A DNA stretch of 64,000 nt, from assembly GCF_018130765.1 (NCBI RefSeq), contig NZ_JAFCJZ010000018.1, positions 1 through 64,000 of the forward strand, written 5' to 3'. Shown here piece by piece: positions 30,098 to 38,524 of the stretch (position 1 is the first letter of the stretch; every line of letters begins with the position of its first letter). Below the pieces are notes generated by a model. The model had not been told where the DNA came from. It did not search any database and worked only from the letters and a program-made list of their open reading frames with translations. The DNA is from Bradyrhizobium iriomotense. Its GTDB lineage: Bacteria > Pseudomonadota > Alphaproteobacteria > Rhizobiales > Xanthobacteraceae. The position numbers and the translations under genes are program-made.

Positions 30098-30781
30098 ATG
30101 GCCAGACGCCCGACAAAGACAGGCGGATCAATCGGACGCGGCGGCGGCGTGGCGCTCGGGGAAGCCGTATTCCGCTCGCTGTGCGAGGCGCTGCAGGCCG
30201 GCAACTACCGCGCGGGCGACCGGCTGCGCGAGGAGGAGGTCGCGCAGCGGCTCAAGGTCAGCCGCACGCCGGTGCGGGAAGCGCTGGGCCGGCTCGCGGC
30301 GCGCGGCTTCGTCGAGCCCGCCGGCGGCCGCGGCCTGATCGTGCGCAACCTCGACATCTCGGAGGTGCTCGAGCTCTACGCCATGCGCGAGATCATGGAG
30401 GGTGCCGCCGCGCGCCTTGCCGCGGAGCATGCCTCGGCGACGGAGATCGACGCGCTCAGGGATATCGAGCAGGCCTTTGTCGAGGCGTCCGCGACCGACG
30501 CCGCCGAGATGGCGAAGCTCAACCGCGCCTTCCACGAGGCGATCTGCCGTGCCGCGCGCAACCGCTATCTCGACAACGCTTCGCGGGAGTTGCAGGACTG
30601 GATCGCCCTGCTCGGCCCGACCACCTTCACCGTGACCGGTCGTCCCTCGACCAGCCACGGCGAGCATCAGGCGATCATCGACGCGATCGCCGCGCGCGAC
30701 GGCGACAAGGCCGAACAGCTGGCGCGCGCGCATATCCGGGAAGCGCTGCGCTGCCGACTTAAATTGTTGCAGAAGCAGTAG
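30098..30781 (+). CDS. GntR-family regulator (FadR group), probable tcu regulator
   Basis: 227 residues. A winged helix-turn-helix with LREEEVAQRLKVSRTPVREA lies near 40-75, followed by an all-helical FCD-type effector domain. The ATG at 30098 has a strong GAGGAA just before it, so the longer frame from 30020 is rejected. It is divergent from tcuA over a palindromic site. In Salmonella tcu is controlled by a LysR protein, so a GntR regulator here is a different arrangement. Confidence 0.9.
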   Translation: MARRPTKTGGSIGRGGGVALGEAVFRSLCEALQAGNYRAGDRLREEEVAQRLKVSRTPVREALGRLAARGFVEPAGGRGLIVRNLDISEVLELYAMREIMEGAAARLAAEHASATEIDALRDIEQAFVEASATDAAEMAKLNRAFHEAICRAARNRYLDNASRELQDWIALLGPTTFTVTGRPSTSHGEHQAIIDAIAARDGDKAEQLARAHIREALRCRLKLLQKQ

Positions 30782-30790
30782 GCGAGGCGC

Positions 30791-31264
30791 TCACGCCAGC
30801 ACGTCCGCGACGACCGCTTTCAAGACATCCCTGACGTCGCCGGGCTTCAGCCGCACCTGCAAGCCGCGCTGACCGCCATTGAGATAGACGAGGTCATGCA
30901 CGAGTGCGCTCTCCTCGATCACGGTGCGCACGGGCTTGCGCTGCCCGAACGGGCTGATGCCGCCGACCTTGAAGCCGGTGACACGCTCGGCTTCCGGCGG
31001 CTTCATCATCTGCGCCGACTTACCGCTCGCCGCCGCCGCGAGCTTCTTCATCGAGACCTCCTGGTCTGACGGAACGACCACGCAGACCGGCTTGCCGTCC
31101 ACCAGCGCCATCAGCGTCTTCAGGACACGCCCCGGGTTCTCACCAAGCGCGGCCGCGGCCTGAAGGCCGATGCTCTCGGCGTCGGGATCGTAGTCGTAGG
31201 TGTGTACGGTGAAGGCAACGCGGGCGGCCGTGAGCGCGCGTGTGGCTGGGGTGACTTTGGACAT
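30791..31264 (-). CDS. ybaK: YbaK/EbsC-type Cys-tRNA(Pro) deacylase
   Basis: 157 residues of the YbaK editing-domain family, which removes Cys wrongly loaded on tRNA-Pro. Typical parts are RVAFTVHTYDYD, GRVLKTLMALVDGKPVCVVVPSD with the conserved Lys, and GGISPFGQRKPVRTVIEES. It converges on the GntR gene across 9 bases. Normal length. Confidence 0.92.
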   Translation of the reverse strand: MSKVTPATRALTAARVAFTVHTYDYDPDAESIGLQAAAALGENPGRVLKTLMALVDGKPVCVVVPSDQEVSMKKLAAAASGKSAQMMKPPEAERVTGFKVGGISPFGQRKPVRTVIEESALVHDLVYLNGGQRGLQVRLKPGDVRDVLKAVVADVLA

Positions 31265-31310
31265 GGGTGATGTCTAGCACTGTCGCTGCGGGGCGCGAAG
31301 GGACGAACAC

Positions 31311-31369
31311 ACTCAGTCGTCGTCCCGGCCTAGTGCGCAATTGCGCACTAGGCCGGGACGACACTGAGT
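31311..31369. repeat. Near-perfect 59-base palindrome after fdhA
   Basis: Arms ACTCAGT / ACTGAGT enclose an exact 40-base palindrome at 31321-31360 whose centre is GCGCAATTGCGC; only one bulged base breaks the long stem. It sits between fdhA and ybaK, just past the end of the formate dehydrogenase operon. There is no T run, so it is more likely a mobile palindromic repeat or mRNA 3'-end stabiliser than a classical terminator. Confidence 0.9.
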
Positions 31370-31405
31370 ATTTGGAAACCTCGTGCCGCCAAACGACGGT
31401 CGCCC

Positions 31406-34174
31406 CTACTCCGCCGCGTCCCGCATCTCCGCGCGCTCGGCCCGTGCCGCGCAGAACTTGAACTCCGGGATCTTGCCGAACGGATCGAGCGCCGGGTTGG
31501 TGAGCAGGTTCGCCGCCGCCTCCGCGTAGCAGAACGGCATGAACACCATGTTCTCGGGAACGTCGCGGTCGGAGCGGACCTTGACCTCGACGGCGCCGCG
31601 GCGGGTCTCCAGGCGAATGAAATCGCCCGGCGCGAGCTTCTTCCTGCGCATGTCCTTCGGGCTCATGAAGGCAACCGCCTCCGGCTCGATCTGGTCGAGC
31701 ACCTGCGCGCGGCGCGTCATCGAGCCGGTGTGCCAATGCTCCAGCACGCGGCCGGTCGACAGCACCATCGGGTATTCGGCGTCGGGCAACTCGTCCGGCG
31801 GGATGACCTTGGCCGGCACGATCTTGCCGCGGCCGCTCGCGGTCGGGAAGCCCGTGGTGAAGATGATCTCGTTGCCGGGTTTGTTCGGATCGTCGGCGGG
31901 ATAGGTCACCGCGCCTTCGCGCACCAGCCGCTCCCAGCTGATGTTCTTCAGCGACGGCATCAGCTCCGCCATCTCGGTGTAGACGTCGCCGGGGCCGGCA
32001 TAATTCCAGGGCAGGCCCATGCGCTTGCCGATCTCCTGGATGATCCAGAGGTCCTGCCGCGCATCGCCCGGCGGCTTGATCACCTGGCGCGCGAGCTGCA
32101 CACGGCGGTCGGTGTTGGTGAAGGAGCCGTCCTTCTCCGCAAAGGCCGAGGCCGGCAGGATGACGTCGGCGTGGAAAGCGGTCTCGGTGACGAAGAGATC
32201 CTGCACCACGAGATGATCGAGCATGGCCAGCGCATGGCGCGCATGCTGGAGGTCGGGATCGGACATCGCGGGATTCTCGCCCTCGATATACATGCCCTTG
32301 ATCTCGCCGGCATGGATCGCGTTCATGATCTCGACCACGGTCAGGCCGCGCACGGGATCCAGATCCTGCTGCCACAGCTTCTCGAAGGCGCCGCGCAAGT
32401 CGTCGCGGCCGACCGGCTGGTAGTCCGGCAGGAACATCGGGATCAGGCCGGCGTCGGAGGCACCCTGCACGTTGTTCTGGCCGCGCAACGGATGCAGGCC
32501 GGTGCCGGGACGGCCGACCTGGCCGGTGATCAGCGCCAGCGCGATCAGGCAGCGCGCATTGTCGGTGCCGTGGACGTGCTGGCTGATGCCCATGCCCCAG
32601 AAGATGATCGACGATTTCGCCCGCGCATAGGTGCGCGCGACCTCGCGCAAGGTCTGCGCCGGGATGCCGCAGATCGCCTCCATCTTCTCCGGCGTGAATT
32701 CCTTGATCTTCTCCTTGAGGTCCTCAAAACCCTCGGTGTAGCCGGCGATGTACTGGTCGTCGGTCAGGCCTTCGGTGATGATCGTGTTGATCATCGCGTT
32801 CAGCATCGCGACGTCGGAGCCGGGCTTGAACTGCAGATGCCTGGTCGCATGGCGCGACAGCGACTGCCGGCGCGGATCCATCACGAACAGTTTTGCGCCA
32901 TTCTGCTTGACCGCGTTCTTGATGAAGGTCGCGGCGACCGGATGGTTCACGGTCGGATTGGCGCCGATCACGATGATGACTTCGGCATCCATCGCGGCGG
33001 AGAACGGCGCCGACACCGCACCGGAGCTCAGGCCTTCGAACAGCGCCGCCACCGACGAGGCGTGGCACAGGCGGGTGCAGTGATCGACATTGTTGGAGCC
33101 GAAGCCGGTGCGCACCAGCTTCTGGAACAGATAGGCTTCTTCGTTCGAGCCCTTGGCCGAGCCGAAGCCGGCCAGCGCCTTCACGCCCTTCTCGTCGCGG
33201 ATCTTGACGAGACCCTTGGCGGCGATGTCGAGCGCTTCTTCCCAGCTCGCTTCACGGAAATGCGTGAACGGATTGGCCGGATCGACCTGGTCGTTGGCAT
33301 CCTTCTTCGCATTCGGCAGCCGCACCAGCGGTTTGGTCAGGCGATGCGGATGATGGATGTAGTCGAAGCCGAAACGGCCCTTCACACAAAGGCGATTATG
33401 GTTGGCGGGGCCGTCACGGCCCTCGGCATAAATCACCTTCTCGTCCTTGACCTCGTAGGTCACCTGACAGCCGACGCCGCAGAACGGGCACAGCGAATCG
33501 ACCTTCTTGTCCGCGTAAGTCACGCGGGTCTGCTTGTCGTCGAGCATCACGGCCGGCATCAAGGCGCCGGTCGGACAGGCCTGCACGCATTCGCCGCAGG
33601 CGACGCAGGTGGACTCGCCCATGGGATCGTCGAAGTCGAACACGATCTTCGAGCCATGGTTACGATAGGCCATGCCGATGACGTCGTTGACCTGGACTTC
33701 GCGGCAGGCGCGCACGCACAAGCCGCACTGGATGCAGGCATCGAGATTGACGCGCATCGCCGGATGGCTGGCGTCGGTCTTCCAGCGCTCGGCGGCGGGG
33801 AAACGGCTCTCGGTGACGCCCGTGGCCTCGGCCCAGTGCCAGAACTTCGAATCCGGATCGTGCGAGGTCTCGCGCGCCGGCTGGTCGGCGACGAGCAGCT
33901 CCATCACCATTTTTTGCGCCGACACCGCACGCGCGGATTCCGTCTTGACCTTCATGCCGACCGACGGCGTGCGCTTGCACGATGCCGCCAGCACGCGCTC
34001 GCCCTCGATCTCGACCATGCAGGCGCGGCAATTGCCGTCGGGACGATAGTCGGGCGCCGGCGAGTAACAGAGATGCGGGATGTCGCGGCCCTGGCGTTTG
34101 GCGACCTGCCAGATCGTCTCGCCGGGTTTGGCTTCGACCTGCTTGCCGTCGAGCTCGAACGTAATCTTCGTCAT
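31406..34174 (-). CDS. fdsA: NAD-linked formate dehydrogenase, molybdenum subunit
   Basis: Large subunit of 922 residues oxidising formate to CO2. It starts with a [2Fe-2S] domain (HLCYSPAP, GNCRACMVEIEG), then ferredoxin-like clusters (CIQCGLCVRAC and CVACGECVQAC), another Fe-S motif CPFCGVGC, and the bis-MGD molybdenum domains. The catalytic Cys lies in DHCTRLCHASSV near residue 369; it is Cys, not selenocysteine. Its ATG overlaps the stop of the fused beta/gamma subunit by 4 bases. Mo-cofactor genes and fdhD are nearby. No fdsD gene is visible. Confidence 0.95.
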   Translation of the reverse strand: MTKITFELDGKQVEAKPGETIWQVAKRQGRDIPHLCYSPAPDYRPDGNCRACMVEIEGERVLAASCKRTPSVGMKVKTESARAVSAQKMVMELLVADQPARETSHDPDSKFWHWAEATGVTESRFPAAERWKTDASHPAMRVNLDACIQCGLCVRACREVQVNDVIGMAYRNHGSKIVFDFDDPMGESTCVACGECVQACPTGALMPAVMLDDKQTRVTYADKKVDSLCPFCGVGCQVTYEVKDEKVIYAEGRDGPANHNRLCVKGRFGFDYIHHPHRLTKPLVRLPNAKKDANDQVDPANPFTHFREASWEEALDIAAKGLVKIRDEKGVKALAGFGSAKGSNEEAYLFQKLVRTGFGSNNVDHCTRLCHASSVAALFEGLSSGAVSAPFSAAMDAEVIIVIGANPTVNHPVAATFIKNAVKQNGAKLFVMDPRRQSLSRHATRHLQFKPGSDVAMLNAMINTIITEGLTDDQYIAGYTEGFEDLKEKIKEFTPEKMEAICGIPAQTLREVARTYARAKSSIIFWGMGISQHVHGTDNARCLIALALITGQVGRPGTGLHPLRGQNNVQGASDAGLIPMFLPDYQPVGRDDLRGAFEKLWQQDLDPVRGLTVVEIMNAIHAGEIKGMYIEGENPAMSDPDLQHARHALAMLDHLVVQDLFVTETAFHADVILPASAFAEKDGSFTNTDRRVQLARQVIKPPGDARQDLWIIQEIGKRMGLPWNYAGPGDVYTEMAELMPSLKNISWERLVREGAVTYPADDPNKPGNEIIFTTGFPTASGRGKIVPAKVIPPDELPDAEYPMVLSTGRVLEHWHTGSMTRRAQVLDQIEPEAVAFMSPKDMRRKKLAPGDFIRLETRRGAVEVKVRSDRDVPENMVFMPFCYAEAAANLLTNPALDPFGKIPEFKFCAARAERAEMRDAAE

Positions 34175-35874
34175 TCGGCCGCTTCCTTGAACTCGTCAGG
34201 GAAATATTTGATCACGGAGGACAACGGATTCGATGCCGCCTGTCCGAGCCCGCAGATCGAGGCATCGCGCATCGCCTGGCTCAATTCTTCCAGAAGTGCG
34301 CGGTTCCAGACCGGCTTCTGCATCAGCAGCGCCGCCTTCTGGGTTCCGACGCGGCACGGCGTGCACTGGCCGCAGCTCTCGTCCTCGAAGAACTTCATCA
34401 GGTTCACTGCAGCCGCGCGCACGCTGTCCTTCTGCGACAGGATCACGATCGCGGCCGAGCCAATGAAGCAGCCGTATTTCTCCAGCGTGCCGAAATCGAG
34501 CGGGATGTCGTCCATCGACGCCGGCAGGATGCCGCCGGAGGCACCGCCAGGCAGGTAGGCGTAGAACTGATGGCTGTCGGCCATGCCGCCGCAATATTCA
34601 TCGATCAGCTCGCGCACGGTGATGCCCGCAGGCGCCAGCTTCATGCCGGGATTCTTGACGCGGCCCGAGACCGAGAAGCTGCGCAGGCCATGACGCTCGT
34701 GGCGGCCGTGGCTCTTCCACCAATCCGCGCCCTTCTCGACGATGTCACGCACCCACCACAGCGTCTCGACGTTGTTGATGAGCGTCGGCAGACCGAACAG
34801 GCCGACCTGGAACGGATAAGGCGGCTTGTGCCGGGGAAGGCCGCGCTTGCCCTCGATGCTTTCAAGCAGCGATGATTCCTCGCCGCAGATATAGGCACCG
34901 GCGCCGCGGCGCATATGCAGCGTCGGACCGCCGGCGGGCAATTTCGCGATCTCGCGCTCCAAAATCTCGCGCGAGGCCGGATATTCGTCGCGCAGATAGA
35001 TGTAGACGTCGGAGGCCTGCACCACATGCGCGCCGATCAGCATGCCCTCGATGAAGCGGTGCGGATCGCTTTCGAGATAGACGCGGTCCTTGAACGTGCC
35101 GGGCTCGCCCTCGTCACCGTTGATCGCCATCAGCCGCGGGCCGGGCTCGCCCAACACCGCACGCCATTTGCGTCCCGTCGGGAAGCCCGCGCCGCCGAGG
35201 CCGCGCAGCGAAGCATCGTCGAGCGACTTCAGAAGATCGTCCTTCGACAGCTCGCCCGAGCGCAGGCGATTGAGCAGCTTGTAGCCGCCGCCGGCGACAT
35301 AGGCGTCGTAGTCGATATAATCAGGCAGATGCGCGTGGGTGTCGCGGGCCTTAGCGGCTGCCATCACGTTGGAGACGGTCGCATGGTCGACGAAGTTGTG
35401 GCCGACTTCGGCGGCAGGCGCGGTATCGCAGCGGCCGACGCAGGGCGCGCGGACGACGCGGATGCCGGGACCGGACGCACTCTGCAGATCCTCGAGCAGC
35501 TTCTCAGCCCCGAGCATGGCGCAGGTCAGCGAATCGCAGACGCGGATCGTCAGCGGGGCGATATCCGGCTCGCCTTCCTTCACCACGTCGAAATGCGCGT
35601 AGAAGGTCGCAGTCTCGAACACCTCGGCAAAGGCGAGCTTCATCTCGTCGGCAAGCGCGGCGAGGTGCGCGGCCGAGATCTGATGATAGTTGTCCTGGAT
35701 CAGGTGCAGATATTCGATCAGGAGGTCGCGCCGCCGCGGGCGGTCGCCGAGCAGCTGCTCGATCTCGTGCGCGGCGGTGGGATCGACCTGCCGCCCCTTG
35801 GGCGTGGCCTTGGCTCGCTTCCGTCCCTCGCCCGGATGTTCGAACGAGCGGACCTCATGCACGTCGTGGCTCAT
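34171..35874 (-). CDS. fdsB: Formate dehydrogenase fused gamma-beta subunit (NuoE-NuoF type)
   Basis: 567 residues made of two units that are separate FdsG and FdsB in some bacteria. Residues about 30-190 are NuoE-like with [2Fe-2S] Cys (RVCDSLTC and CVGRCDTAPA). About 200-560 are NuoF-like with the FMN segment GLGGAGFPTGRKW, NAD segment GAGAYICGEESSLLES and 4Fe-4S motif CGQCTPCRVG. It passes electrons from formate to NAD. It is the first gene of the two-gene operon. Confidence 0.94.
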   Translation of the reverse strand: MSHDVHEVRSFEHPGEGRKRAKATPKGRQVDPTAAHEIEQLLGDRPRRRDLLIEYLHLIQDNYHQISAAHLAALADEMKLAFAEVFETATFYAHFDVVKEGEPDIAPLTIRVCDSLTCAMLGAEKLLEDLQSASGPGIRVVRAPCVGRCDTAPAAEVGHNFVDHATVSNVMAAAKARDTHAHLPDYIDYDAYVAGGGYKLLNRLRSGELSKDDLLKSLDDASLRGLGGAGFPTGRKWRAVLGEPGPRLMAINGDEGEPGTFKDRVYLESDPHRFIEGMLIGAHVVQASDVYIYLRDEYPASREILEREIAKLPAGGPTLHMRRGAGAYICGEESSLLESIEGKRGLPRHKPPYPFQVGLFGLPTLINNVETLWWVRDIVEKGADWWKSHGRHERHGLRSFSVSGRVKNPGMKLAPAGITVRELIDEYCGGMADSHQFYAYLPGGASGGILPASMDDIPLDFGTLEKYGCFIGSAAIVILSQKDSVRAAAVNLMKFFEDESCGQCTPCRVGTQKAALLMQKPVWNRALLEELSQAMRDASICGLGQAASNPLSSVIKYFPDEFKEAAE

Positions 35875-36158
35875 CGATTCGTCTCGATCTCGTCTTTTAG
35901 AACGGCTCCAGTTTTAGCTTCTGGCATGCCAGATGCCAAGCAAATTATCATGCTCACGGAAGCAGTTAAGCGCGGCCCAAGGGCAACCCTGGATCGCTGC
36001 CCGGACACGACCTTGCGTTCGCCCAACGCGCCAACTGATAGAACGAAGCCTGAATTGGTCTGGAGATCAATAAAGGCTTCCTATGCTGCGATAGCGAAAT
36101 CGTATCGAGCTCCCACTCCGAGGCTATAGCTGACCCTCCATGCCCCGATGCTGATGGG

Positions 36159-36440
36159 TCAGCTCTTGCCCATGCACTCCTCGATATAGAACCAGCGATC
36201 GTCGCCCGCGAGGCCCTTGGCCTTCACGTCCTTGCGGCACTCCTTGAGCTTCGGCTTGTTGGCGCTCCACTTGGCCTTCATGTCCTTGAGCTTCTGCACG
36301 GTCAGCTTGATCTTGCCGGGCTTGGCCTCGGTCGCGGCGGGCGGCGTTGCGGCCGGCGCCGCGGCGGTCTGTGCGGATGCGGATTGCAGGGCGCCGGCGA
36401 CGAGCAGCACGGCGGCGGCACAAACGAGTTTACGAACCAT
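36159..36440 (-). CDS. Small secreted PsiF-like protein
   Basis: 93 residues with a signal peptide (about 1-23, ending ASA), an Ala/Pro-rich linker and a short Cys-bracketed helical module, ECRKDVKAKGLAGDDRWFYIEEC, written here only in part because it matches the PsiF-repeat pattern C-x-KGL-G-R-F-C. The ATG at 36440 follows a strong GGGGGA. It lies between the antiporter and the formate dehydrogenase operon. PsiF proteins are periplasmic and of unknown function. Confidence 0.75.
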   Translation of the reverse strand: MVRKLVCAAAVLLVAGALQSASAQTAAAPAATPPAATEAKPGKIKLTVQKLKDMKAKWSANKPKLKECRKDVKAKGLAGDDRWFYIEECMGKS

Positions 36441-36528
36441 CGAATTCCCCCAGGGGTAATTTTGAAACAAGCGAAACGAGCGGCGGGAGCGCACGCATGG
36501 TGCGCTCCCGTTCGCGATGAATAGGCGA

Positions 36529-38181
36529 TCAGAATATCTTGACCGCGCTCTCCAGCGTCTTCCAGACACCCCAGAGCAGGGGAACGCCAACGAAGGCCCA
36601 GAACAGCGCCGCCTTGGCGTCGAGCCCGCCGAACCCGATGCCGTAGGAGCCGTGCGGCCCCGCAGCGGCGGCGCTGGCGCTCGCCGCCTGCAACTTGGCG
36701 ACGTCGGCCTCCTTCATGTGCCACTTCGAATCGACCGGCTTGATCAGGTAGTTGCAGATCAGGCCTGCGATCAGCATCGCACAGAGGATGTACATGGTGG
36801 TGTTGTAGAGCTGGTCTCGCGGCACGCCGGCTGCAAGCTGGAACTCGCGGATGTAGTTCACAACGACCGGACCGATGATGCCGGCCGTCGACCACGCCGT
36901 CAGCAGCCGGCCATGGATGGCGCCGACGAACTGGGTTCCGAACATGTCGGCGAGATAGGCCGGCACGGTGGCGAAGCCGCCGCCATACATCGACAGGATG
37001 ATGCCGAAGCCGACCACGAACAGAAGCTTCGATCCCATCGCCGCGAAGGTCGGCGCCAGTGCGTAGAGCACGATGCCGAGGATGAAGAAGGTGTAGTAGG
37101 TGTTCTTGCGCCCGATCTTGTCAGACAGCGACGCCCAGAAGAAACGGCCGCCGATGTTGAACAGCGACAGCAATCCGGCAAAGCCCGCGGCGATCGCCGC
37201 GATCTGCGCCTTCTGCCCGGCATCGAGCGCGTTGAAACCGACGTCCGGCAGGCCGATCAGCTTGCCGGCGAAGATCTCCTGCAGCATCGGCGAGGCCATG
37301 CCGATCACGCCGATACCCGCCGACACGTTCAGGCAGAGCACCCACCAGATCAGCCAGAACTGCGGGGTCTTGTGCGCGTCGTTGAGATGGACGTTGTTCT
37401 TCGAGATCATCGCGTTGGCCTTGACCGGCGGGGTCCAGCCCTCGGGCTGCCAGCCGGGCGGCGGCAAGCGATAGCGGAATGCGCCGATCATCATGAACAC
37501 GAAGTAGATGACGCCCATCGCGACGAAGGTCTCCCAGACGCCGACCGAGGTCGGGGTCTTGAAGTAGTTCATCAGCAGGTTCGCCAGCGGCGCGCCGATC
37601 ATGGCGCCGCCGCCGAAGCCCATGATGGCCATGCCGGTCGCCATGCCGCGGCGATCCGGGAACCATTTCACCAGCGTCGACACCGGCGAGATGTAGCCGA
37701 GGCCGAGACCGACGCCGCCGATCACGCCCGAGCCCAGCCACATCAACCAGAGTTGGTGGGTGTAGATGCCGATCGCGCCGAGAAACAAGCCGCCGCACCA
37801 GCACAACGCGGCAACGAAGCCGGCCTTGCGCGGACCGACCCGCTCGAGCCAGCCGCCCCAGATCGCGGCGGAAACGCCGAGCAGCACGAAGAACAGCGTG
37901 TACATCCAGCCCAGACTCGCGACTTTCCAGTCGCAGGTGGTGGAGAACAACTCCTGGAACAGCGAGATGTCGGGGCACGCCTTCGGCGCGTTCAACCCGA
38001 TCGCGCGCGACAGCGGCAACCAGAACACCGAGAAGCCATAGGCCATGCCGATGCAGAGATGGATGCACAGCGCCGCCGGCGGCACCAGCCAGCGATTGAA
38101 GCCGGCGGTCGCGATCGTGCGCTCGCGATCGAGAAAGCCGGAGGCACCAACAGGTGCAAGAACGGTATCGGCAGTTGTCAT
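36529..38181 (-). CDS. Oxalate/formate antiporter-type MFS transporter
   Basis: 550 residues with about 12 membrane helices, of the OFA family (AALCIHLCIGMAYGFSVFWLPL, GGVGLGLGYISPVSTLVKWFPDRRG). The insert between the two six-helix halves is long, and a small soluble loop precedes the last helix. The start at 38181 is set by GGAGG at 38190-38194, spaced 8 bases; ATG 38187 would be too close. It lies beside formate dehydrogenase and is preceded by a perfect sigma-54 promoter and activator-like palindromes, so it is probably switched on by the adjacent two-component system. The exact substrate is not shown. Confidence 0.9.
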   Translation of the reverse strand: MTTADTVLAPVGASGFLDRERTIATAGFNRWLVPPAALCIHLCIGMAYGFSVFWLPLSRAIGLNAPKACPDISLFQELFSTTCDWKVASLGWMYTLFFVLLGVSAAIWGGWLERVGPRKAGFVAALCWCGGLFLGAIGIYTHQLWLMWLGSGVIGGVGLGLGYISPVSTLVKWFPDRRGMATGMAIMGFGGGAMIGAPLANLLMNYFKTPTSVGVWETFVAMGVIYFVFMMIGAFRYRLPPPGWQPEGWTPPVKANAMISKNNVHLNDAHKTPQFWLIWWVLCLNVSAGIGVIGMASPMLQEIFAGKLIGLPDVGFNALDAGQKAQIAAIAAGFAGLLSLFNIGGRFFWASLSDKIGRKNTYYTFFILGIVLYALAPTFAAMGSKLLFVVGFGIILSMYGGGFATVPAYLADMFGTQFVGAIHGRLLTAWSTAGIIGPVVVNYIREFQLAAGVPRDQLYNTTMYILCAMLIAGLICNYLIKPVDSKWHMKEADVAKLQAASASAAAAGPHGSYGIGFGGLDAKAALFWAFVGVPLLWGVWKTLESAVKIF

Positions 38182-38418
38182 AAGCATTACCTCCAAAGCG
38201 TGGCCTTGCCGGCGCATCGGTTTGAGACCGGTCGCACGCGTGCTTGGCAGCCGCGCATGACCGGTCGAACTTCATGCCGAAGTGGAATCGTCTGGTGCGC
38301 ATCTCGTCGTGTGCGCCGAGCAAGCAGCTGATCGCGGGTGATGTCCCTTCGCCTCGCAAGCAGCGTTGCAGTGACGGCTATCGCGCCCTCATCCCCCTCA
38401 ACACCCTGTCTTGGGATG

Positions 38419-38434
38419 AGCAACGCGCGTGCCA
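38419..38434 (-). promoter_or_regulatory. Sigma-54 promoter for the OFA antiporter
   Basis: On the minus strand the sequence reads TGGCAC-GCGCG-TTGCT, a full match to the -24/-12 consensus TGGCAC-N5-TTGCW. Transcription should start near 38408, giving a leader of about 225 bases before the ATG at 38181. The rest of 38182-38524 has no gene. Confidence 0.82.
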
Positions 38435-38486
38435 GATATCGCGCCATGACGAATCAATGACTTCCCGCAGCGCAATGTGCCGCGTT

Positions 38487-38499
38487 GGACAAAATGTCC
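38487..38499. promoter_or_regulatory. Activator-site palindrome, proximal copy
   Basis: GGACA-AAA-TGTCC, a dyad of 5-bp arms, about 85 bases upstream of the predicted sigma-54 start. An identical copy lies 23 bp away. Fits binding of the NtrC-type regulator encoded at 40542-41975. Confidence 0.75.
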
Positions 38500-38509
38500 T
38501 GAAATCCCC

Positions 38510-38522
38510 GGACAAAATGTCC
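38510..38522. promoter_or_regulatory. Activator-site palindrome, distal copy
   Basis: A second exact GGACA-AAA-TGTCC, ending two bases before the stop codon of the histidine kinase gene, about 108 bases upstream of the predicted start. Confidence 0.75.
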
Positions 38523-38524
38523 AA

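Noticed and set aside
31730-34558. Very long open frame (942 codons) on the plus strand
   Set aside because: It is antisense to fdsA over nearly its full length, has no domain pattern and reads as Arg/His/Asp-rich, as expected for the opposite strand of a high-GC gene.
36517-38331. 604-codon plus-strand frame opposite the OFA antiporter
   Set aside because: Antisense to a clear membrane transporter; charged, low-complexity translation without homology features.
38187-38447. 86-codon minus-strand frame in the antiporter leader
   Set aside because: It begins upstream of the predicted sigma-54 transcript start and has no ribosome site or recognisable content.
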